A DNA stretch of 64,000 nucleotides from Rhineura floridana. Its lineage: Eukaryota > Chordata > Lepidosauria > Squamata > Rhineuridae. Positions 12,701 through 25,900 of the stretch are shown piece by piece. The notes under the pieces are model-generated. The model was given only the letters and a program-made list of their open reading frames with translations, did no database searches and was not told the origin of the DNA. The position numbers and the translations under genes were made by a program. Within the stretch, counting starts at the first letter, position 1. The number at the start of each line of letters is the position of its first letter. Location of the stretch: contig NC_084481.1 in assembly GCF_030035675.1 (NCBI RefSeq), forward strand, positions 233,274,927 to 233,338,926, read 5' to 3'.

Positions 12701-15700
12701 CACTCTCCCTGGTTGTGTTCTCTAGTAACTGGCATTCGGAAGTATACCCTCTCCAGTACTGGGTATAGTATGCAGCCACCATGGCTACCAGCCACTGATA
12801 GCCTTTATCCGCCATGAATTTGTCTATATGATCATTAAGATACTGCACTCATGGTTGTATCCTTGTAACAGGGGCAGGAGTGTTTTGCTACTTGGGGCCA
12901 AACTTGACATGCTGGGGGAATTTATGTTTTGCTATTCACATGCCTGCCTCACTGACCTAACAAAATGTGGCGGGAGGAATTGGAGGTCTAAATTTAACAT
13001 CAGAAAGTTCCTGGATGAAAGGAGCTGAATCTTCCTCTATTTCCCACTCCCTAAGCTATATATCCAGATACAGCAGACCTGTGAATAAACATCTAGCTTA
13101 GTCCCCACATAATTGCCTAAGAATAGCCAAGCCCGGCGCCAGAAGGCGGCCAGATTGGGCCATGGACAAGGGCCCCTGCTTAGGGTGGGAGAGTGACACT
13201 CCCGTTCTGTGATCCGCAGCAGGGTCGGGTCCTACAACCTGACCTTGCCGCGGATCACAGAGAGGAAGCTCCCAGGCACACACACACACACCCAAATATA
13301 AACAGTGTGGGCTTCAATAAGCCTGCACGCCCACTCCGCCTACTTCTCCTGTCAGTGTAAATGCTGCGTGTGTATGCCAGCCATCGCTTAAGGTGGCAGT
13401 GAGGGCTTCCCTAAGGGGCTGATGCCCCTGCTGCTATCTTGGTTGATGGCAGGCAGGCACGCCATGCACACACGTCATTCATATGACACATGAGGTAGGT
13501 GCGGCATGCAGGTGGGCTTATTAGCTCTGCACCACCTGTATTGGGGGGGCTAGGCTCTGGTGCCATGGGCCCAATCATGCCTGGTGCCAACCCTGGTCAT
13601 GGCTTGCCCCACATGACTGGGCATGTGGCAAACTCATCCGCTCTACTTACATCTTTGCCTTGGTCTCCCCCCCCTCCTTTTTACTTCTCCCTCTCTTCCC
13701 CCAGCCAGGTTTATTTTGAGAATATTTGAAAGCCGATGTTAACAGTAACAAGGCAACAGCCAAGATAATACTGCTGCCCCCGTGTACGCAATAGGAGTCT
13801 TGAAAGATTTGGGTGCTTTTTAAAAATTCTTCCAAGTGCCCTAAAGCATCGCAACAAAAGCACAAGAGCTCAAATAGCCAACAAATACCGTCAACTTCGC
13901 AAAAGCTGTCGGCAGACTCATCGTGCCAAGTCCATTGAATCACGGCCCTTGCGGCTTCCTCGCTGCAAAGCAAGTGAGAAAATATTGTATCACTCAAATA
14001 TTTTGTCACATGGAACCCAAGTATCTGATGGATCGCCTCCCCTGTTGCTTGCCAACCCGTGCCTTAAGATCTCTGGATGGTCCCCCTGCCCCCACGGCCG
14101 TAGGACACAGCCCTGCAACTATCCCCTGTAATTCCTCTGTTCTCTTTGGCCTTTTCAAAGCCACAGGCTACAAAATAAAGCGAGACCCCTTTAACCAGCC
14201 CTCTGACACCTGCAAGGAGACGGCACCTACTACACTTCAGGCCTGGTCAGCCTACATAAGGCTCCTACATCTAGCTCCCTGCAGAGACAATATCTTTTAC
14301 AGCTTGCCTCAGAAGGCCCTGATGGAGCCGTCCAACCCAGGCCAACCCAGCTTGTCCAGAAGAAATTATACCTTAAAGATCCGTCAACGGCTCCAAGTCT
14401 CTCAGCTTCTTCACAGTCTTCGGCAAGGGTGGCAGCCGCTTCAGAATACTGTCAAGCAAGGCCAGAGGTTGTAGAGTCGATTAAACCCCACTGTGATGGG
14501 GTTGGCAACCAGCAGTCACCGAACCTAATCTAGCCGGAGGAAAGCTGCCGGCTGAGCCATGGACCACACGGGAACCCACATCTGCACCCGCCCAACCAGG
14601 CCACCAATGTCACTGCTTGTTAGTTGGCTAAACTGATGCAACATCATTTTATAGGAGAACACAGGATGCATTCGGCGAAATTCTGTGGGTGGCAATGCCC
14701 TGGAAATATCTAATCGAAGGATAGTATATAGACTCATTACGATAAATACATGTTTGCTCGCTTCTTCAGGCAGGACCTGGGACTATCTGGCCTCATCTGG
14801 ACGGTTGTTGGCTACCATGATGGCACATGACTAAAAAATATCTCATTCCTTTAAGAAAAATGGTGGAGAATACAGACAAAAATTTAGGAAGCCATCCTCT
14901 GAGTCACGCCATTTGTCCATCTAGCTCAACAGCACCTACACTGACTGGCAGCGGCTCTCCAGGGTTTCAGAGAGGACACTCCCAACCCTGCCTGGGAATG
15001 CCATTGCGGACTGAACCTGGGACCTTCTGCATGCCAAAGCAGCTGCCCTTCCCCTACGCTTGGCTCTTCTGCCGCAAGTGCAGAACTAGGCCACAGCCTG
15101 GGAGGCGAGTTTTGCCCTGGACCCAACCATGACTTACCTTGTTGTGACTCTCCGCTCTAATTCCACCAGGAACCTCATCCTGGAAACAGAGATTACAAGT
15201 TCAAAGCCTGTTTCATTTTAATTTATTTTTATTTTTTATTACAGATTGAAGACACAGTGTTCTAAATCCCTGGTCCTGCATCCACGACGCTGGCCATAGC
15301 AGGGGCTCCATTTCCAAGAGCCCCTTTTGAGAAAGGCCTTCAAACGCGAGCCTGAAGTGCCTAAGTCAGAGTCTCTGTCGCTGCTCACAAAGGCGGGGGG
15401 GGGGGAGGCACAGATTAAAGAGCCTTTTGCCCAAGGCTAAACTCTCACAGGAGTGCTGGAGCCAAGGTCAAGAACTGCAGCACCGGGCGGGACAGGGAGG
15501 AAGGGTCCAATCCTCAGTCACTACCGGCCTAACCTCAGTAATGGAGAAGGCCTGAAGACGGGCCTCACCAGATAATCTCAAAGCACAGGACTCAACAGGA
15601 TCCAGAGCTTCTTCTTTATTTATTTATTTATTTATTACATTTATATACCGCCCCATAGCCAAAGCTCTCTGGGCAGTTTACAAAAATTTAAAACATTGAA

Positions 15701-18700
15701 CATTAAAAACAAATATACAATTTCAAAAACCATACAAAGTTTAAAACCATGAAGCACAGATAAACCAGGTAAAAGACCTGGGGTCAGAGCTCAGCACATG
15801 CTGCTAGAATGCCTGGGAGAAAAGGAAAGTCTTGATCTGGCCCCGAAAAGATAACAATGCAAACTTCATCGGGGAGATCATTCCATAATTTGGGAGCCAC
15901 CACTGAGAAGGCCCTCTCCCTTGTTGCCATCCTCCAAGCTTCCCTTGGAGTAGACACCTGGAGGAGGGCCTTTGATGTTGTGCGTAGTGTACAGGTAGGT
16001 TCATGTCAGGAGAGGCATTTTGTCAGGTATTATGGTCTTGAGATACCTTGGTTCCAAGCCATGCCTGGTTTTATAGCGGGAGTAGGGAACCTCACGCTCA
16101 CAGGCCCAATTTGGGCCCCTGGGCCTCCCCATTTGGCCAAGCCATGCCCCCCTGCCAGTCATCCAACATTACAAGTGATGTCAGGTGCAGGAAGGTAAAA
16201 AAGCAGCTGGGCCGGGCCAACAGGGGATTCTGAAGCGCTGCCGATCAGCTGATCACTGGGACTTTCAAGCACAGCGCAGGGCCCCTTGCAGACAGCCCTG
16301 CATGGCACTTTGAAATCCTGAGCGCCAGCTGATTGACAGGGCTTCAAAGCCCCATGTCACCTGATGTCATTGTGATGTCAGGTGATTGGCAGGTGGGCAG
16401 CCCAGCCCACCTGTCGCATTTGGCCCGCAGGGAGTAGGGGAGACCCAACCAGAACCACTCCCCCACCCTTGTTGTATGGGTTTACAGACCAGCACGTTTA
16501 ATTGCACTCGCGTTACAACCCAAACCATAGAACAATTTTAGGAAACTGCAGACCTGCCAAGTGGGACTGCAGCAAAATGTTGCACTGTACTGTATTCTCA
16601 CCTCCTAACAGAAGTTAGGCCCTTTCCACCCCACAATTGTGTGTTTTCTTTTCCAATGGACACTCGGCACTCTATGGTTACTAAGCATGTTCAGTCTTCA
16701 TTGGGCTGCTTTGGGGCAGAGGTGCCCCCGCCCCCTTTGGCATTCTGTAGATTTCTTTTTTTTGCACTTCTGCCACTTCCCTCCCTTGTTTCTCACTGGC
16801 CCTGCTTTGACTCCTGTCTGCACTCGCCACCTGAGTCTGCTGTTACAGGGAAGCAGAATCACAGACTTGATATGCTTCTGCTTGCAGCGCTGATGCAGCA
16901 TATCTCTAATCTGAAAGCAAGACAGGAAATCTACCCAAAGTACGTGTTATTTCACCCGCCAACCAGGCAACATCAAGCAATCCTCTTAGCGCCCACGACT
17001 GGGGAAGAGTACAACCATTTTTTGCACTTACAGATGGGCACGGTTTTACAGCACAGTCTCTAATTCCACAGTGACTGTTGTCGCCCCAGAAAGGACATGG
17101 CTTGTTTAGGTTGACCTAGAGGGATCAAGACAATGAGAGGTCTGAGTTTGTTTGGGTTATGTTTTTTTAATTACAAAGAGACACAAAGATAGAGAGACCA
17201 GAAAATGGTCTGAAGTACCCACAATATTTCAAAATTCCTCTTTAAAAAAACACCTTTACTGTGGTCTTTGGCACAAGCACTTGGCTCCCATATCCCACTA
17301 TAACCAAGTCCAACGATGTGTAACTGAAATAAGAGCATATTTCCCCCTCCCGTTTACACCTCCCTCCATTTCCCTCTCCTTCCTTTGTTGCCTTTCTCAC
17401 GTCAAACCTTAGGCTGCAAGCTCCTCAGGGCACGGACCTGCCATTTCACACTTCCTGAATGGAGATTAATGGCCGCATACACACATCCCACCTGCAGCCT
17501 TTAATTTAGGATAATATGTAAGCATTCAGTGTTTTGTTTTGCTTATTTAATGTTTGCCACTTGGAACGAAATTCACCAGTGCCTTTGGAAGTCCATCACA
17601 GAGCCGCCATATCCGCATGTAATGCTAAGCCAAACCATGGCTCAGCTCAAATGCACGAATGTTCTAGTTCCCAGGGAGGAGACTATAGCCACTTTTGTGC
17701 TGTAGGTGAGCCACTTGGCTCCTCCCTGGCCCTTTTAGCTCAGCACGGCATGGCAGCTAAACCAAGGTTTGTCCGAACTCAGGATCAATGTTAAGCACTA
17801 TCCTCAGCAACCACAACCTGTGGTCAATGTTTTGTTCTCAAAGGACCAGGCAAAGGAGCAGGCGAAAGGCTCCTCTCCGGGAACCAGCACATTCGCAAGG
17901 TCCTGGTGAGTCACAGTTTGTGATGTGCAAAACCAAGCCAATCTGTGAGAGACCCAAGATTTTTTAAAGTTGTTTCTCAAGTACGTAAGAGGAAGCGTCA
18001 AATGTCAATCAAAAGTAATGTCACATTAGCCATATCTTGTCTAACTTTTAACTTGTCAGGAAAAGACAGGAATACAACATATCTTTTTTATGTACAATGT
18101 GCTTTTTGATAAAACAAACACAATTTTTGTAACAGGCTTGCCCAGGGTATTGCCAGGGACAGCAAATAAATCAGAAGAATTACCTTGTAATATCTGAAAT
18201 AATCACTTTCTAAAAGGTTCTGTAAAATGGGAAAAATCTTCTTGTTGTTGTAGCCATCTATAGTCTCAACATCACAAGAACAGTCATCTAAATGGCCAGT
18301 GACCTAGCAAATAAACAGGCAATTAGGATTCTAAAACTACTAAAACAATTAGAGTACATTTAACAATAACATAATTGACATGTATGTCTGTGCTAGAATG
18401 ATGAAAGCACTTTACATATGTGATTCTGGTCACCTTTGAAAGAACTCTCCATCAGGAGTAAATGACACATTACACTCAAACACATTGTTATGGGTTTGTG
18501 GGCTGAGACAGATGATTTCTAGGAGTCCCCTTCCAGCCTCTGATTTGGGATCCTGCACCTGGAGGTTGGCTCTGTAGCTGAGAAATCTGCTCCACTGGTC
18601 AGATGAGTCTCCTTTGTTAGTCTAACAGAGTGGCCAGGTGGGCTAATGGGTCTGTCAAAATGAAAAATGGAAATGGACTGCCTTCAAGTTGATCCCGACT

Positions 18701-19899
18701 TATGGCGACCCTATGAATGGGGTTTTCATGGTAAGCGGTATTCAGAGATGGTTTACCATTGCCTTCCTCTGAGGATGAGAGGCAGTGACTGGCCCAAGGT
18801 CACCCAGTGAGCTTCATGGCTGTGCAGGGATTCAAACCCTGGTCTCCCAGGTCGTAGTCCAACACTCTAACCACTACACCATACTGGAGGTCTGTCAAAT
18901 GCCCATTAACTGGCAAATGGGCCACGGAGATCCTATTGTTATTGAAACTCTTAAGGAGAGCCCTCCCCCAGGCCAAAGAGAGGCTTGTATTTTTAGCAAG
19001 GCTGGGAACTGGAGACATGCAGAGAGGCTGGCTCCCTGCACCATGGTGTCAGGATACCTCCTATAAGCATGATGGAAAAGCAAGACCTATTGGACTGCTG
19101 ATGCTTTGGACCCCTCCATCTTAAGCTCAGGTTGGAAAGTGTGTAAGTAAAAAACTTGTTTCTTAAAAGACACCACAGTCTCCGCTGGCCTTCTTTCCAA
19201 GGAAACCAAACCCTGGGCAAGCACAGGGACCCCTGGAGATGTCTCACCGCTCAGAGATTGGGGTGGCATGCAACAATATGTAACAAAACTCCAAACTCCA
19301 ACAGGGACCATACAACTCCCCTGCTGCAACAGCTCCACTGGCTGCCAATCTGTTTCCGGACACAATTCAAAGTGCTGGTTATGACCTATAAAGCCCTATA
19401 CGGCTTAGGTCCAGGCTATCTGTCAGACCGTATCTCCCTATATGAACCTGCCCGGGCCCTGAGATCTTCAGGAGAGACCCTTCTCATGATCCCAACACCT
19501 TCACAAGTGCGACTGGTAGGGACACGAGATAGGGCCTTTTTGGTGGCTGCCCCTAGGCGGAACTCCCTCCCTAGGGAGGCAAGAATGGCCTCCTCTGTGC
19601 AGTCTTTCCGCCGACAGCGAAAGACTTTTTTCTTCCGGCAGGCCTTTGGAACTGAAGGTTTTAAGGGTAGTGACTGAAGAGGGTGCTGTATGTTATTGTT
19701 TTGCCTGTATGCTCCTAAACTGGGTTGCAGTATTTTAAGAGTAATTGGTTTTAACATCTTAATAGTTTAATCCTGTTTTAATGCTGATTTTATATGTTTA
19801 TATGTTTTATATTTTTATAGGTTCTTAATGATGTGTACTTGGTTTTATCTGGAAGCCGCCTTGAGTTCCAGTTTGGAAAAAGGGCGGGGTATAAATAAA

Positions 19900-19962
<63 letters not shown>

Positions 19963-22900
19963 AATAATAATAATAACTTTTCATTTTTTAAGTAAAAGCA
20001 TCATCAGAAGGCCACAATTTTGTGTGGAAGAGGGGGCTTAATCCTTTCCCATCTGGCTTCTCCCCCCCTTCAAAATCACCCCTGTCTACCTGATTCTGCC
20101 ACGCTAAGCAGGATGTTTAAGCCCCACTACAGCATACTGTTAGAAGGGATGCAGGGAGTCAGGTACCTACTCTCCCATGTGGTGGATATGCCCTACTGTA
20201 GAAGGTTTTTGGAATATTTTATTTTAAGACTGGTTGTACTAGTACACTAACCCCTCAAAAGTCTCTATTATCTCTTTTTGTGGGAGAATAGAAGTCTACA
20301 GTTCACAAGGAGCTACTAACATTTCTATGAAACGCAGCAAGACTCAACATAGTCGAGAACTGGAAGATCACAACATTGGACTACTTTGAAGAATTGCTAC
20401 CACCAAGTAAGATGACCAGCCTTAATGGAAAAAACTCACTAAGCAACTGTGAGCAATAAGAAACAACAAAGAGAACTTTTTTTTGCAAAAAGGTACTATT
20501 TTGTTGATTATGCCACTAAAAACAGAACATATTGCAGACCATCGGCTACCCATGGGATATTATGAAAAGACACTTCGGGTGAATTGATTTCATTCAAGAG
20601 AGATAAATTTGGAAAACTTTACATGTAAGAATGTTTGCTACTTGTTCACCAGCTCTACTACTTCTTGTGGGAATTTTCTTTTGGTTCCTTTGATCCTTGT
20701 CTTATATTTTGGAAGATAAATAATCTTTTTTTAAAAAATCACCTCTCCCTAACTGAATTCCCTTCCCCCAGCAATGGCAAATGACACATGTACCTGTTAT
20801 ATTTCCCCCAGCTTTTTTTGGAAGAGAGTTGAGCATTAGTGCCAGCATCTCTAACACACAAGGCATTATCACCCGATGTTGCAATCACTGAGGAACAGAT
20901 ATTAAAAAGTGCGAAGAAGGAGGCTGAGAGCTCACCATGGGCAGTGAGATTTCTCAAAACTTTGTGTGGAAAAGCCAGCAGGAAACACTTTGCAACACCA
21001 GCAAGGAAGTGAGCATCATGGCTACTATCAGTAATCAGTACTAACCCAAATGCCTCTTGGGTGATTATGGAGGCAACGCAGTATAACCCAACAATGACAA
21101 AAGCCGTCCCTGTTCTGCTGCTCTGCCTTCAGCAACGGAGGAAAAACCACATGGTCTCTGGATTCTCCCAGCTCATTCTGTACGTAGACCTGAGTGCTTT
21201 TCATAGAATCATAGAATAGCAGAGTTAGAAGGGGCCTATAAGGCCATCCAGTCCAACCCCCTGCTCAATGCTGGAATCCAAATCAAAGCATTCCCGACAG
21301 CTGGCTGTCCAGCTGCCTCTTGAAGGCCTCCAGTGTGGGAGAGCCCACTACCTCTCTAGGTCATTGGTTCCATTGTCATATGGCTCTAGCAGTTAGGAAG
21401 TTTTTCCTGATGTTCAGTCAAAATCTGGCTTCCTGCAAGTTGAGCCCATTATTCTGGGACGATCGAGAAGAGATCCCGGCCCTCCTCTGTGTGACAACCT
21501 TTCATGTACTTGAAGAGTGCTATCGTATCTCCCCTCAGTATTCTCTTCTCCAGGCTAAACATGCCCAGTTCTGTCAGTCTCTCCTCATAGGGCTTTGTTT
21601 CCAGTTCCCTGATCATCTTTGTTGCCCTCCTCTGAACCCGTTCCAGTTTGTCTGTATCCTTCTTGAAATGTGGAGACCAGAACTGGACACAGTATTCAAG
21701 ATGAGGCCTAACCAGTGCTCAATGGAGGCGAACTAGTACTTCACGCGATTTGAAAACTATACTTCTGTTAATGCAGCCTAATATAGCATTTGCCTTTTTT
21801 GCAGCCACATCACATTGTTGGCTCATATTCAGCTAGTGATCAACGACAATTCCAAGACCCTTCTCACATGTCATATTGCTGAGCCAAATATCCCCCATCT
21901 TATAAACTGTGCATTTGGTTTCTTTTTCCTAAGTGTAGAACTTTGCATTTATCCCTGTTGAATTTCATTCTGTTGTTTTCAGCCCAATGCTCCAGCCTAT
22001 CAAGGTCCCTTTGAATTTTGTTTCTGTCTTCCACGGTATTAGCTATGTCCCCCAATTTTGTATCATCTGCAGATTTGATAAGCATGCTCTGTACCTCCTC
22101 ATCCAAGTCGTTAATAAAAATGTTAAAGAGCACTGGGCCCAGGACCGAGCCCTGTGGTCCTGTGCTCTTCAACATTTTTATTTTGACAAACTTCACCTTA
22201 CCTAATAACTCTGCCCTTTCTTGGTGCTTTGCTCTTTACATGGTTGAACGTTTACAACACACTTTACATGGGGCTGCCCTCAAAGACAATATTTATTGTT
22301 GTTATGTGCCTTCAAGTCGATTACGACTTATGGCGACCCTATGAATCAGTGACCTCCAAGAGCATCTGTCATGAACCACCCTGTTCACATCTTGCAAGTT
22401 CAGGTATGTGACTCCCTTTATGGAATCAATCCATCTCTTGTTTAGCCTTCCTCTTTTTCTACTCCCTTCTGTTTTTCCCAGCATTATTGCCTTTTCTAGT
22501 GAATCAGGTCTTCTCATTATGTGTCCAAAGTATGAGAATCTCAGTTTCATCATTTTAGCTTCTAGTGATAGTTCTGGTTTAATTTGTTCTAACACCCAAT
22601 TATTTGTATTTTTCGCGGTCCATGGTATGCACAAAGCTCTCCTCCAACACCACATTTCAAATGAGTTGAGTTTTCCCTTACCTGCTTTTTTCACTGTCTG
22701 ACTTTCACATCCATACACAGAGATCGGGAATACAGTAGGGCCCCACTTACCGGCGCTTCGCATTCCGGCGTTCCACTAATGTGGCGGCAGGAAATTCCCC
22801 ATTTTAAAGCCGTTTTTGCGATTTTGCAGCATTTTCACGCGACGCATCCCATTATAATCAATGGGGTTCCGCTTTACGGCGATTTCCGTTTTACGGCAGG

Positions 22901-25900
22901 GGCCTGGTCCCTAACCCGCCTTATAAGTGGGGCCCTACTGTACCAAGGTCTGAATGATCCATCGAATAGGCTTGCAGCGCAGGGACCCACAGAAATAGTT
23001 TCTCTGCTTTAGAACTGCCTCCCCTCTGTAGTTGCGTCGTGCCTCTATATTAATTTTAATTCAGACAATAGGTAAAGGTGCACCTCTGTGCCCGTGTTTT
23101 TGGGGAGGGATGGAGTGCATGATGGTATTTCTATTTTAATCTCTGCTGTCTGTCTGATTTGACTGTTTATTAATTTCAGGATGCTGTTGGGTTTATCTAA
23201 TTGTGATTTTAATGTTATTGTTTAGACATCTTGGTCTCCTGAGTGGAGGGCAGGTTATAAAAACCTCAAACAAAACAGTCTGGAATGCAGCAGTAGGAAA
23301 TCCAACAGCATGCAGCTGTTCAGAGACCGCATCTGAATGCCTGGACCCCTCAGTGCCTGCTTTCTATATAGCAGTGAAGGCAGTTTTATTTAGACAGACG
23401 TTTTCAGAATACAACTTTATCCGCTGGCATTTTAAACTGCTGTGCTGCTTCATTCAATTCTGGTTTATGTATTTTATTGATTCCTTATGTATGTCACAGT
23501 GTATTTTTTTAAAGCGCGACAGTATAAACGAATTAGATAATAATAGTAATAGTAGTAGTAGTAGTAATAGCAATAATGTTAAAATAAGCTTTAATGTATA
23601 CAGGAAAACTCTCTCTCTGGAGCTTTGCGATTCAAAGAAAAGCTTTCAGGTGACGATCGTCATTTGTTTCAGATCTCAAACATGCGGCAATCTCAAGGGA
23701 AACCAAAGTCAAGGAGCTTACGAGCCCAGATGCTTCCAGCCAAGGAAGCTTCAGAAGTGGCCTCACAGCACGCAGGCCAAAAGGAAATTGCCAAACGCCA
23801 AAGAGATGCAAAACCTGACCTGCTTCTTACTCAGTTTCTCCTGATACCTCCTAGTCGAATGCAGAGCATTGTCAACATTCATACACCTAAGCTAACACGC
23901 TGCGTGTTTGCGTGCATGTGTGTCACGACCGTTTGACACAGCGTTTGCACAATTAGCTGCAATCTGGCATCTATTTCCCAGCTGTGTTCCAGGCAGCTTG
24001 GTTTAACCAGCTTGTTTTTCAAACGCATGCATTCACCTTTAAGACAGAAAAGGCATATCCACAGCATGCGATAGTTACACTATCTCAAAGGGAGGCACTT
24101 CTGTGCACAGAAAACATAATTAACATGGAATTCACACCCTTGAGATGTGGCAATAGGCGCTAGCTTAGGTGGAAAGGATGAGTCAGAGCAACTGTCAGGG
24201 ACTATTAACCCCTAAATGGAACCTCCAGACTCAGAGGCAGTGTACCTATGGATGCCAGAATAGGATGCTGGCTATAAAGCACAGGACAGCTCCATCATCG
24301 CCTACAGATGAGCTCCCCAAGGGAAATATAGCTGTCCACCGATGGAAAAAGAACACTGGGTTTAGATTAACCCGGCTCTGATTGTGCAAAGCAATCTATA
24401 CATTCTTATTCACTAGGGCTATCAACTAATTAAATAATTTTTGTCAGTTAATCACTTGCCTTTAAAGAAATAATATCTGTATTTTGTATTATTTGTTTTT
24501 ATTGCAGCTGTATTTTTATTTCTCCTTCTCCCAAGGCACCTGGGGGGAGGGGGTTATATTTTATTCTCACAACAGCCCTGCATGGCATGTCACCCAGATG
24601 AACAGCAACTTGAACCCCAGATCTGCCTAAAACCTCAATATTGCCGCCCTGGGCTCCTACTGGGAGAAAGGGCGGGATATAAATTAATTGAATGAATGAA
24701 TGAATAAATTAATAAAAGTTTGCTTTCAGAAAGAGTGAAGCAAGTATTAATTAAGTTGCAATTTAATGAAATGAAAGTTCTTCCTCTGCCAAAGCATGGT
24801 TAACTCTCAGCTCCACCAATTGCAATTTGCTCCCAGCAATCACCAAACTGTCCCCCAACCCACAGAGGGGCTTTATGGAGCAGCAGAGCCACCAATGCAT
24901 CTGCAGCCCTACTCTTCACCGAAGCCAGGGAAGAAGGGGGGCAGGACAATCAGCCCCATTGCTGTGCAAGCTGCAGGCTGGTGTTGGGCCCAATGCTGTC
25001 AAGCAACAGCGGGGGGACTAGCTTGGGATCCAGAAGATCCCAGGCCGGGTCAGCTTCATTCCCTCCCAGCCCTCAGAATGCCGTTTCAGGGTTTCCACTG
25101 GCTCCTACCGGGGCTGTGGGGATACCACCAGCAGGCCACCTACCCACCTATTCAGAAGCTGCAGGACTGCTGTGCAGGGGGGAGGTTGCATTGCTCTGCC
25201 CATTGCTGAATCTAGAGAGTCCTAAGCCATTCGAGATTGCAGCCCCGATCTAATCCTCAAATCTAATTCCACCTATTCTAAATTAACTACTATCTGCTTA
25301 TTCAGGTCTCTGGAGATTGGGGGGTGGGAGGGGTCTCTTGCATGAACACAACTCTTTAAAGTGGCCAAAGCAGCAAAATAGGTATACTGTAGCTATCTGT
25401 TTTCCCACTTTGGACAGTGGAAAGAGTTATGTTCATGCAGGACACATCTGTCCCCCCCATGCTGAAGAGGTGAATGTGCTGGCTGGGACCGATGGAAGTT
25501 GTAGTCCAAAGCAGCTGGAAGACACCATGTTGGCCTAGGCTGCTCTCTTGTTGTTGTGTGTCTTCATGTCGATCTTGACTTATGGCAACCCTATGAATCA
25601 GTCATGAACCACCCTGTTCAGATCATGTAAGTTCAGGTCTGCGGCTTCCTTTGTGGAATCAATCCATCTCTTGTGTGGCCTTCCTCTTTTTCTACTCCCT
25701 TCTGTTTTTCCCAGAATTATTGTCTTTTCTAGTGAATCCTGTCTCCTCATGATGTCTCCAGAGTATGATAATCTCAGTTTCATCATTTTAGCTTCTAGTG
25801 ATAGTTCTGGTTTAATTTGTTATAACACTCAATTATTTGTCTTTTTTGCGGTCCATGGTATCCGCAAAGCTCTCCTCCAACACCACATTTCAAATGAGTT

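Noticed and set aside
18490-19270. A solo LTR of a retrovirus-like element
   Set aside because: The size would fit, but no TG..CA ends, target duplication or internal coding region were seen; left as unclassified.
19790-19984. A poly-histidine open frame
   Set aside because: It is the (GAT)n microsatellite read on the other strand.
24796-25209. A 137-codon open stretch in ERO1A intron 1
   Set aside because: No conserved motif, no splice context and low-complexity composition; kept only as a GC-rich block.
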